DNA from: Oligoflexia bacterium
GTDB lineage: Bacteria; Bdellovibrionota; Bdellovibrionia; Bdellovibrionales; UBA1609
DNA length: 6,376 nt
NCBI GenBank assembly: GCA_026914095.1
Contig: JAPPIY010000031.1
Coordinates: 1 to 6,376 of the forward strand
Direction of reading: 5' to 3'
In this document: piece after piece, positions 1 through 5,600 of the stretch
Numbering within the stretch: the first letter of the stretch is position 1
Layout of the letters: each line of letters opens with the position of its first letter
Position numbers and translations under genes: made by a program
Notes under the pieces: model-generated
The model's input: the letters and a program-made list of their open reading frames with translations, nothing else
The model's database searches: none
Told to the model about the DNA's origin: nothing

Positions 1-282
1 TCTCTCAACTTCAAAAATCACATTGTATAGAATCACTCGGTCCCCTGACTGTAACCGCTTTTTTTTAATCTGCTTGCCTTCAAAAAAAGTTCCATTGCTG
101 GAATTTAAATCTTCAATGAAAAGTCGGTTTTCTTTCAAGCTGATTTGAGCGTGTTTTTTTGAAATTCCCGCAGAGGGGACAGATATTTCACAGCTCTCTT
201 CACGCCCTAAAACAAAAAGCCCCTCTTGAAGAAGAATTTCTTGACCAGCTTTAGGTCCTGATAAAAATTTAAGACTCCACAT
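1..282 (-). CDS. FHA-domain protein, N-terminal part (runs off the left edge)
   Basis: An open frame of 94 codons runs from an ATG at 282 to base 1 without a stop, so only the N-terminus is visible. It reads as a complete forkhead-associated domain, a phosphothreonine-peptide binding module. Visible marks are GR at residues 26-27, SKKHA at 41-45 (the Ser and His typical of the binding loop), NSSNGTF at 60-66 and a closing SGDRV strand at 79-83. GGGAG at 292-296, 9 nt upstream of the ATG, supports this start. The gene overlaps the end of the DUF192 gene by 14 nt, so the two are probably translationally coupled in the tadC operon. FHA proteins often accompany secretion and pilus systems and may read Ser/Thr kinase signals, but that role here is inference. 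The missing C-terminus may carry another domain, for example a membrane segment or an ATPase. The FHA call is very secure; the whole-protein function is unknown. Confidence 0.93.
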   Translation of the reverse strand, partial: MWSLKFLSGPKAGQEILLQEGLFVLGREESCEISVPSAGISKKHAQISLKENRLFIEDLNSSNGTFFEGKQIKKKRLQSGDRVILYNVIFEVER

Positions 283-613
283 GCAAAAGATCTCCCTTTT
301 TCAGCCGACAGGCTGAAATTTGCCCCGCTTTCATCTCAAAAACATTCCGGCTCTTAAAGCCTCCAAACAAAATTTTTCCAGTTTGAACTTCTGAAAATAA
401 AGCTACAATTTTAAACTGGCGATCCGTAAAAACGACATCAATCGGAAATTTCATAAAAAAAGTATGGACACTGGGGCAGGCGCTAATCCAAAAAGCCTCC
501 TTTTCTTTTAAATGAGAGTAAGAAGTCAAACCCTGTATTCTTTGTTTGAGGCTTTTAGCGGGAATCAGATCGGCGATAAAAAAGCTTTTCTCTTTTTTGA
601 ACAGTTTAGACAA
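269..613 (-). CDS. DUF192 family small protein
   Basis: A 114-residue protein of the DUF192 family (PF02643), whose biochemical role is not established. The family pattern is clear: an RIQGL segment at residues 25-29, a core around residues 41-63 with FWISACPSVHTFFMKFP followed by IDVVF, then D64, and a C-terminal VFEMKAG (91-97) plus KKGD (105-108). I chose the TTG at 613 because a G-run (622-627) lies 8 nt upstream and the TTG sits one base after the tadC stop codon. The frame is open further upstream to a TTG at 661 inside tadC, which would add 16 residues resembling a hydrophobic leader (FLLLPLF). Many DUF192 proteins are exported, so that longer form cannot be excluded. The 3' end overlaps the FHA gene by 14 nt. 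Family membership is secure, the start moderately so. Confidence 0.9.
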   Translation of the reverse strand: MSKLFKKEKSFFIADLIPAKSLKQRIQGLTSYSHLKEKEAFWISACPSVHTFFMKFPIDVVFTDRQFKIVALFSEVQTGKILFGGFKSRNVFEMKAGQISACRLKKGDLLHVES

Positions 614-614
614 T

Positions 615-1517
615 TTAAGATCCCCCCATAAATTGAAAAGCGGCAGGAGCAAAAACAACAATAAAAACCGCAGGTATAATAAAAATCATCATAGGGATAA
701 GAATCTTTTGTGAAGCTTTAGCCCCGGCCTCCTCGGCTCTGGCAAACCTTTCAAATCTCATTTGCTCAGACTTTGCCTTTAAAGCCTTTGCAATGCTGGC
801 CCCCGTCTCATCCGCATCCTTAATGACAGAAACAACACTTGTCAGTTCAGGAATATCAACCCTTTCATCCAAACTATTAAGAGCCTCGGCTCGGGATTGG
901 CCGAGTTTAGTATCTTTTAAAACCGTGTGAAACTCTTCAGCTAAAACAGAATCTTTAGGCGCTTTTTCAATGATCTTTTGTATAGCGCCCATAAAGTCCA
1001 AGCCCGCTTCTGTGCTGAGAGCCAAAATATCAACAAAAACAGGCAAATCCCCAATAATAGAAAAATATCTTTTTTTACGCTGGCTGTTACAGTAGGCATG
1101 AGGAAAGTAAAAGCCCACTCCGCTTATCAAAAAAACGGTTAGAGGGGGGAAGCCCAAAGAAAGCGTAATATTAAAAACCAAAAACAAGAGAGGGAAAGCC
1201 AGGCCCCATAAAATTTGCAATCCGATAAACTCATCCACATTGAGCTCTCGGCTCAAACCAGCTGTCCGGATTTTTTTCTGTATTTTTTTCCTGTACTTTT
1301 CACTTTTTACCTTTTTAACATAGCTTAAGGTGAAATTATGAACTAAAGGCCTGGACATTTGAATAAAAGGAGCTTTGGATTTCTCAGGCTCCTTTCCGTC
1401 CAGCCAGGATAGAGCTTCCGCTTCATCTCCCTGTTTCAAAATTACAGAAACTAAAATATAAGCCGCTCCAGAAGCTAAAGCCAAACTTGTAAGAAGTATA
1501 AAAAAACTAAATGACAT
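615..1517 (-). CDS. tadC: Tad-type T2SS F-domain inner-membrane platform protein (TadC-like)
   Basis: A 300-residue polytopic membrane protein of the T2SSF/GspF superfamily, TadC branch. TadB and TadC form the inner-membrane platform of the Tad (Flp) type IVc pilus apparatus, working with the TadA/CpaF ATPase. Visible parts are an N-terminal membrane helix (about 3-28), a charged linker, two hydrophobic segments (about 97-118 and 120-140), the cytoplasmic helical F-domain (about 155-265, with GDLPVFVDILALSTEAGLDF and later DETGASIAKAL), and a C-terminal helix (about 270-293) after RAEEAGAKASQKILIP. RAEE..AKA followed by a hydrophobic IIPAVFIVVFAPA is typical of TadC. The ATG at 1517 has GAGG 6 nt upstream; an in-frame TTG at 1532 would add five residues but spans that ribosome site. 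tadC is normally downstream of tadB; here it heads a run with DUF192 and FHA genes, divergent from proC. TadB is the alternative name. Confidence 0.9.
   Translation of the reverse strand: MSFSFFILLTSLALASGAAYILVSVILKQGDEAEALSWLDGKEPEKSKAPFIQMSRPLVHNFTLSYVKKVKSEKYRKKIQKKIRTAGLSRELNVDEFIGLQILWGLAFPLLFLVFNITLSLGFPPLTVFLISGVGFYFPHAYCNSQRKKRYFSIIGDLPVFVDILALSTEAGLDFMGAIQKIIEKAPKDSVLAEEFHTVLKDTKLGQSRAEALNSLDERVDIPELTSVVSVIKDADETGASIAKALKAKSEQMRFERFARAEEAGAKASQKILIPMMIFIIPAVFIVVFAPAAFQFMGGS
622..627 (-). promoter_or_regulatory. Shine-Dalgarno-like G-run deciding the DUF192 TTG start
   Basis: Six consecutive G residues on the minus strand lie 8 nt upstream of the TTG at 613. They fall within the last codons of tadC (C-terminal GGS). 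They favour the short DUF192 form beginning right after the tadC stop over the longer form that starts inside tadC, and suggest coupled translation. Confidence 0.5.
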
Positions 1518-1619
1518 TCCTCGCCTCTTCAAGAAACCTATCGGCTTTTTTTACAAAAAACCTAAGTTTTAAGATAAAAGCTGTTGATTTTATTTTTTTA
1601 TGCTAATCTCAGCAGAGAA
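1518..1619. promoter_or_regulatory. Divergent intergenic region tadC / proC
   Basis: This 102-nt AT-rich gap separates the divergent tadC (minus) and proC (plus) starts, so it must hold promoters for both unless transcription enters from elsewhere. On the plus strand TATGCTAAT (1599-1607) is the best -10-like word, just upstream of the proC ATG, but no -35 box stands at the usual distance: TTGATT at 1584 is too close. On the minus strand TAAAAT-like words occur without a convincing partner. I see no operator, riboswitch or terminator. Being a promoter region is inferred from gene orientation; the exact boxes are unsupported. Confidence 0.4.
1524..1527 (-). promoter_or_regulatory. Shine-Dalgarno site of tadC
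   Basis: GAGG on the minus strand lies 6 nt from the ATG at 1517, inside a purine-rich stretch. It selects the ATG over the in-frame TTG at 1532, whose codons would overlap this site. Confidence 0.6.
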
Positions 1620-2465
1620 ATGCTGTCTTTTCATTCCCTAAAACTGGCTTTTTTGGGAGCTGGCTCCATGGCTCAAAATCTTATAAGAGGCTATTTAAAC
1701 TGCTCAAATATAAAAGCTCAAAACATTTTTATCAGCGGAAGAAACCCTAAAAAAACAAATCAACTGGCTAAAGAGCTAAAAGCTCAAGCTTTATTGGATA
1801 ATGAAGAGCTTTTAGAGAAAGCGGATATTGTCTTTCTTTGTGTAAAGCCTCAAGACTGCCAGCAGGCCATTGAAGAGCTGGTTCCTCAATGGGATAAAAG
1901 GCGCACCGTTTTATCTATTATAGCCGGGGTTTCTTTTAGACAGCTTAAAAAGTGGGGTCTAAGGTCAAGAAGACTGGCGCGTTTGATGCCCAATACAAAT
2001 GTCTGCGCGGGACAAGGCTTACTGCCTTTTTGCTCTTTAGAAAAACAAGAAAGCTTAAACAGCTTTGTAGAAGAGCTTTTAAGCCCTTTAGGCCAGACTT
2101 TAGTCTTGGAAGAGGAAAAACAGTTGGATTCTCTCACTGTCGCTTGCGCCAGCGGCTCTAGTTTTGTATTAGAATTTATGGAATACTGGCAGGAATGGCT
2201 GGCTGATGAAGGTTTTACAAAAGATCAAGCCAGAGAGCTAAGTCTAAAAACTTTTTTAGGAACCAGTCTCATGGCGGAAAAAAGAACAGATAAAAGCTTT
2301 TCTGAATTACAACAAGAGATTGTTTCAAAAAAAGGCGTAAGCCAGGCAGGACTAAAGAACATGAGAGAGCTGGAATTAGAGCGCATTCTTAGGCTGAGCT
2401 TTGAGCAGGCCCAGCTGAGTTTAAAAGAAATCCATTTAGCCCTATCCTCTCCAAAAAAATCCTAA
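1620..2465 (+). CDS. proC: pyrroline-5-carboxylate reductase (divergent signature motifs)
   Basis: A 281-residue cytoplasmic enzyme of the ProC family, which reduces 1-pyrroline-5-carboxylate to proline with NAD(P)H in the last step of proline synthesis. The N-terminal Rossmann fold shows FLGAGSMA at 11-18, CVKPQD at 74-79, SIIAGVS at 99-105 and RLMPNT at 121-126. The C-terminal helical dimerisation domain begins near 165. Length matches the family (about 270). Three normally conserved spots differ: MPNTP is MPNTN, GSGPAY is represented by ASGSSF (177-182), and the SPGGTT signature reads SKKGVS (236-241). It may therefore be a divergent ProC or a paralogue with altered activity. I start at the ATG at 1620, which places the GxGxxA motif close to the N-terminus as usual; an in-frame TTG at 1584 would add 12 residues. 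Only a weak purine stretch (AGAGAA) precedes the ATG. divIVA follows after 73 nt. Confidence 0.88.
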   Translation: MLSFHSLKLAFLGAGSMAQNLIRGYLNCSNIKAQNIFISGRNPKKTNQLAKELKAQALLDNEELLEKADIVFLCVKPQDCQQAIEELVPQWDKRRTVLSIIAGVSFRQLKKWGLRSRRLARLMPNTNVCAGQGLLPFCSLEKQESLNSFVEELLSPLGQTLVLEEEKQLDSLTVACASGSSFVLEFMEYWQEWLADEGFTKDQARELSLKTFLGTSLMAEKRTDKSFSELQQEIVSKKGVSQAGLKNMRELELERILRLSFEQAQLSLKEIHLALSSPKKS

Positions 2466-2538
2466 AACTTTTATAATGCTTAGCGACAGTTCCTCCTAAA
2501 AACTTCCTTTTTTTGTTTTTTTTGATAAATTAAGCTTA
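2466..2538 (+). promoter_or_regulatory. Leader between proC and divIVA with a TATAAT word
   Basis: This 73-nt spacer contains a perfect TATAAT at 2472-2477 directly after the proC stop, but the sequence 17 nt upstream (around 2449-2454) does not resemble TTGACA. Further on come a T-rich run (2506-2523), with no GC-rich stem in front of it, and GATAAA (2524-2529) about ten bases before the GTG. No Shine-Dalgarno precedes the divIVA GTG. divIVA may thus have its own promoter or be read through from proC; the sequence does not decide. Confidence 0.3.
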
Positions 2539-3144
2539 GTGGAATTTTCAAAAGACAATATTGTTTCCAAACATTTTTCAAAAAAAGCCTTTGGAGGCTT
2601 AAGTGAGTTTGAAGTGAGAGATTTTCTTCATGTGCTGGCGGAGCAGATTCGGCACCTGACTCAAGAAAATATTTCTCTAAAAAAAGAATTGAAAGACAAA
2701 GAGAGCTTAGTTTCAGATTATAGGGATAGGGAGCATATTCTAAAAGAATCTATTGCCAATGCCGAAAAATGGGCTGAAAAAATCAAGCGAGAAGCCGAAA
2801 ATCAATCCCAACTTCTTTTAGAAAAAGCCCAAAACAAATCCGAATCCCTTATTCAGTCGGCCCGCCATTCTCTGCAAACTGTTTATAGCGATATAGCCGA
2901 TCTCAAAAGACTCCAACTGCAATTTAAAACCGGCTTAAAAGCCGCGCTTCAAGTCCAATTAGAGCTTTTAGAGCAAGATTCTCCTTTTAACCCCAACCTA
3001 TCCCTGAGCGCGAAAAAAACAAAGCCTCTGTCAAATCAACCAGAAAAACTTTCTTTAGAAACCGCCAAGCCCGATCCCATTGATGAAAAAGAGCTGAACT
3101 CTTTAAAAGAATCTTTAAGCTCTTTAAATAAAAGCTTTTTCTAA
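2539..3144 (+). CDS. divIVA: DivIVA-family coiled-coil protein
   Basis: A 201-residue protein with the DivIVA/GpsB layout. DivIVA proteins bind negatively curved membrane at poles or septa and recruit partners for division, chromosome placement or polar growth. The N-terminal lipid-binding module is recognisable: DNIVSKHFSKKAFGGL (6-21) followed by EFEVRDFLHVLAEQI (23-37), matching the family's F..GY..EV..FL pattern. The Arg next to the tip Phe in Bacillus DivIVA appears to be Gly here. Coiled-coil heptads follow from about 30 to 145, including the ESIANAEKWAEKIKREAE stretch (70-87) typical of the family's second coil. The C-terminal 50 residues are polar, Ser/Lys/Pro-rich and probably disordered. 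The GTG start at 2539 fits the domain boundary, though no Shine-Dalgarno is visible. Its TAA overlaps the holA stop on the other strand. The family call is strong; whether it acts in division or polarity is inference. Confidence 0.87.
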   Translation: MEFSKDNIVSKHFSKKAFGGLSEFEVRDFLHVLAEQIRHLTQENISLKKELKDKESLVSDYRDREHILKESIANAEKWAEKIKREAENQSQLLLEKAQNKSESLIQSARHSLQTVYSDIADLKRLQLQFKTGLKAALQVQLELLEQDSPFNPNLSLSAKKTKPLSNQPEKLSLETAKPDPIDEKELNSLKESLSSLNKSFF

Positions 3145-4124
3145 GAACAGCTCTTTAAGATAAAATTCTCCAGCCAGATATGGGAAGACAAGGCTGAGGA
3201 TTTTAAAGCCTTATCCGCTAAAAAAAGAGCTTGTATGGTTTGCTCTATCTGCTGTTCCGACCATAGCTGGCTTTGTTTCAAATAATCCTTGAAAAAATAA
3301 GGGGAAACCCCCGCTTTTTGAGCCAGCTGAGAAGAGCTTAAATTTTCCTTTTGCCCTCCCTTTATTTTAGCTAAAATTCTTATATGGCGAGCCAATAAAG
3401 ATAAAATAGCTATTTCATTCTGATTTTGATTTAAAAGCAAAGCCAATAAATTTAAAGACTTAACAACATTTTTATTTCCCAAAGCTGTTGTCAAGTCAAA
3501 CAAGCTTTCTATCTTCAGCCTTGAGGCGCAGGACAGAATATCCTGCTCTGTAACCTGAGTTTTCCCTCCCAGATACTGTTTCAATTTTTTTAACTCTATA
3601 TGCATTTCCATTAAGTGAGCCCCCACTAACTCTTGAAAAAGAGATTTTGCAGGCAAAGAAAAATGGAGCGATTCTTTTTGAGAAAGGAAATCCAACCAAG
3701 GCGCCAGCTCCCAAGCTCTTAAGGGCCTTGCATTTAACTCTACCCCCTTTTCTTTTAAAAATTTAAACCGTTTTTTTCTTCCATCTTTTTTTTCAAAAAA
3801 ACAGACAAAAACAGTGTGGCTGGGTGAAGATAAAGCCGGCTCCAGTTTTCCCCAATCCTTATCTGACAATTTATCCGCTTGCAGGCAAAAGAAGAGCCTT
3901 TTTTCCGAAAACAAAGGAAGGGTTTCAAAAAGGGTTAAAATATCCCCTAAAGGAGTCTCCCCAGCAGAAACTTCGTCTTGATTAAAATCTTTCAAATGTG
4001 AAGACATCTGTCTTTTAAAGGCTTTCTTGATTTCAGAAAGAAAAAAGGGGTCAGTCCCCACAACAAAATATAAAGACTGGAGGGGAGCCGGCTGTTTTAA
4101 CCATTTCATAAGATCGATTGACAT
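3141..4124 (-). CDS. holA: DNA polymerase III, delta subunit
   Basis: A 327-residue HolA homologue, the clamp-loader subunit that opens the beta sliding clamp during replication; length is normal (about 330-345). Family marks in order: SLYFVVGTDPFFLSEIKKAF (17-36), the start of the degenerate AAA-like domain; LPLFSEKRLFF (69-79), a strand-helix unit of the same domain; MEMHIELKKLKQYLG (172-186); ESLFDLTTALGNKN (206-219); and the collar domain with ILSLLARHIRILAKIK (240-255), AGVSPYFFKDYLKQS (271-285) and FLADKALKSS (301-310). As usual for delta, there is no working Walker A motif. The ATG at 4124 has no Shine-Dalgarno; an in-frame ATG five codons inside is an alternative. The gene is divergent from the aminotransferase and converges on divIVA with a 4-nt stop overlap. 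The identification is confident. Confidence 0.93.
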   Translation of the reverse strand: MSIDLMKWLKQPAPLQSLYFVVGTDPFFLSEIKKAFKRQMSSHLKDFNQDEVSAGETPLGDILTLFETLPLFSEKRLFFCLQADKLSDKDWGKLEPALSSPSHTVFVCFFEKKDGRKKRFKFLKEKGVELNARPLRAWELAPWLDFLSQKESLHFSLPAKSLFQELVGAHLMEMHIELKKLKQYLGGKTQVTEQDILSCASRLKIESLFDLTTALGNKNVVKSLNLLALLLNQNQNEIAILSLLARHIRILAKIKGGQKENLSSSQLAQKAGVSPYFFKDYLKQSQLWSEQQIEQTIQALFLADKALKSSALSSHIWLENFILKSCS

Positions 4125-4201
4125 TGTTTTTAGTGTAGTCTCTGTTCTTTTAAAATTCTATATTTGTTGAAACATTTAGTCTCTTAGTCTAAAAAAAAAC
4201 T
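4125..4201. promoter_or_regulatory. Divergent promoter region holA / aminotransferase
   Basis: This 77-nt AT-rich gap lies between two divergent starts. On the plus strand TTGAAA (4167-4172) is followed after 17 nt by TAAAAA (4190-4195), a plausible but weak sigma70-type pair; transcription would then begin almost at the GTG at 4202. On the minus strand TACACT lies 7 nt before the holA ATG with only a poor -35 candidate. Neither gene has a Shine-Dalgarno here. The orientation makes it a promoter region; the individual boxes are tentative. Confidence 0.4.
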
Positions 4202-5383
4202 GTGAGCTTTTTTAAGTTTTATAATAAAATATTTAAACTAAAGCCAGTCCCTCTTCTGCTAACGCCTGGCCCTGTTGTTTTAAGCCCCCTTGTTCAAAAA
4301 AGCCTCTCACAAGCTATATGGCACCACCGCTCTTCTCTTTTTAAAAACACCTTAAAACAAGTTTCAAGCAAGCTCAAAGAAATTTTTCAAACAAAAGAGG
4401 ATGTTTTAATTTTAACCAGCACGGGAACAGGAGCTATGGAAGCCAGCTTGTCAAACACTCTGTCCCCTCAAGAAGAAGTATTATGTGTCTGCGCTGGCAA
4501 ATTTGGCGAAAGGTGGCGGGACATCGCTCTGGCTTTCAATTTAAAAGTGACTGTCCTAGAGGTCCCTTGGGGACAGGCGGTCTCCATTCAAGACATAAAA
4601 AAACATTTAGAGCAAAATAAAAAGCTCTCAGCTCTTTTAATCACAGCCTGTGAAACCAGCACGGCCACTCAACAGCCTATAAAAGAAATCGCCAAGCTTT
4701 TAAAAAATTATCCTGAGCTGATTTTTATTGTAGATGCTATCACTGGATTGGGGGCTATGGAGCTCAAAATGGATGAATGGGGGATTGATGTTATGATAGC
4801 CGGCTCACAAAAAACTTTTTGGCTTCCCGCTGGCCTCGCTTTTATCTGTCTCTCTCAAAAAGCCTGGAGAAAAAGCCTAAGCTCTCAGCTTCCCAGATAT
4901 TATTTTGATTTAAACAGAGAAAAAAAAGCCCAAAGGGAAGGGCAAACCGCTTTTAGCTCTTCTGTCAGTTTGATCCGAGCTTTGTCAGTGAGCTTAAAAT
5001 TGATACAAAAAACAGGCCTTAAGAATCTAATTTTAAGAACTGAAAAGCTTAAATCCGCCTGTCATGCTTTTTGTAAAACCTTAGACTTAGAGCTCTTTTC
5101 CTCTCAACCGGCCAATGCTTTAACAGCCATAAAAGTCCCTTCCGCTGAGGCTATCAAAAAAAGCATGGAAGAAAATCATCAAGTGTTCACAGCAGGAGGG
5201 CAGGGAGCGCTGAAAAATAAAATCCTGCGGATAGGGCATTTAGGCCCTTTAAGCAACAAGGACTTTATGAGAGGCTTAAAAGCCTTAGCCATTGAGCTGA
5301 AAAAAAGAGAGCCTTCTGTTTTCACAGAGGCAAAAACCAAATCCGCCTTAAAAAAAGCTCAAGAGGCTCTGCAAAGCCCTTGA
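4202..5383 (+). CDS. Class V PLP aminotransferase (alanine-glyoxylate / serine-pyruvate type)
   Basis: A 393-residue fold-type I PLP enzyme of the alanine-glyoxylate / serine-pyruvate / phosphonate aminotransferase group; it would move an amino group between a small amino acid and glyoxylate or pyruvate in the cytoplasm. Visible motifs: LLLTPGP (18-24), HHRSS (41-45), the PLP-phosphate loop TSTGTGAMEA (72-81), GKFGERW (99-105), ETSTATQQPI (151-160), VDAITG with the pyridine-binding Asp178 (177-182), GSQKTFWLP with the probable Schiff-base Lys204 (201-209), and RIGHLG (343-348). The TPGP motif usually lies within the first ten residues, so this protein has about 14 extra, basic N-terminal residues; I see no better internal start. 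The GTG at 4202 lacks a Shine-Dalgarno. In several bacteria this enzyme is encoded beside serA, but serA is not next to it here, so the substrate is uncertain. Confidence 0.9.
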   Translation: MSFFKFYNKIFKLKPVPLLLTPGPVVLSPLVQKSLSQAIWHHRSSLFKNTLKQVSSKLKEIFQTKEDVLILTSTGTGAMEASLSNTLSPQEEVLCVCAGKFGERWRDIALAFNLKVTVLEVPWGQAVSIQDIKKHLEQNKKLSALLITACETSTATQQPIKEIAKLLKNYPELIFIVDAITGLGAMELKMDEWGIDVMIAGSQKTFWLPAGLAFICLSQKAWRKSLSSQLPRYYFDLNREKKAQREGQTAFSSSVSLIRALSVSLKLIQKTGLKNLILRTEKLKSACHAFCKTLDLELFSSQPANALTAIKVPSAEAIKKSMEENHQVFTAGGQGALKNKILRIGHLGPLSNKDFMRGLKALAIELKKREPSVFTEAKTKSALKKAQEALQSP

Positions 5384-5600
5384 CTTGCCTAGAGCATTCT
5401 CTAACAATTTTGTTCAATAAAATTATATACTTAATTAAAAGAGTTCATAAAGGTTTCGCATGGCTCCATGCGCCGGTGAGAAAAAACCCTCATTTACCTT
5501 GTTTTCATAGCTTTTATGAAGATTCTTCCTTCAGAATATTTGCGGCCGCTTTAATCACATCACATAAAACAGAATTTAAGCAACAGGTTTAAAAAACCTC
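5384..5600. other. Gene-poor convergent intergenic region
   Basis: This 217-nt gap lies between the ends of the aminotransferase (plus) and the repeat-protein gene (minus). Its first part is very AT-rich (5401-5450). It then contains a perfect short inverted repeat (5457-5472), an isolated GCGGCCGC (5542-5549) and a small AT-rich hairpin just beyond the minus-strand gene (5585-5599). TTGACT (5380-5385) with AACAAT (5403-5408) at 17-nt spacing could be a plus-strand promoter. A 70-codon frame starting at TTG 5380 exists, but it has no ATG, no ribosome site and no family resemblance, so I do not call it a gene. No classical GC stem plus T-tract terminator is visible. Confidence 0.5.
5457..5472. 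repeat. Perfect inverted repeat CGCATGG-CT-CCATGCG
   Basis: Seven bases are repeated in inverse around a two-base centre. As RNA this would form a 6-bp stem with a GCTC loop. It is flanked by GGTTT (5452-5456) and AAACC (5484-5488), which could pair to lengthen or enclose the stem. There is no T-tract, so it is not an ordinary intrinsic terminator. It could be a protein-binding palindrome, part of a small RNA, or chance. Confidence 0.45.

Noticed and set aside
1886..2161. Short frames on both strands inside proC
   Set aside because: They are shadows of a clear proC coding region and carry no motifs of their own.
1804..2970. Recurrent AGAGCTTTTA-like words in several plus-strand genes (for example near 1806, 2074, 2961)
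   Set aside because: They fall in frame as Glu-Leu-Leu or Glu-Ala codons with preferred codon use; spacing and orientation show no regularity.
3496..3714. Minus-strand frame inside holA
   Set aside because: It is an alternate frame within a well-supported holA gene.
5391..5424. AGAG/CTCT and AATTTT/AAAATT inverted repeats after the aminotransferase stop
   Set aside because: The stems are only 4-6 bp and mostly A/T, as expected by chance in such AT-rich sequence; no T-run follows.
5380..5592. A 70-codon plus-strand frame starting with TTG overlapping the aminotransferase stop
   Set aside because: It has no ATG, no ribosome site, no recognisable domain and an AT-rich non-coding look. The overlap with the stop codon alone is not enough to call a gene.
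5585..5599. AGGTTT-AAA-AAACCT hairpin just past the minus-strand gene as a terminator
   Set aside because: The stem is short and AT-rich and is not followed by a T-tract on the minus strand.
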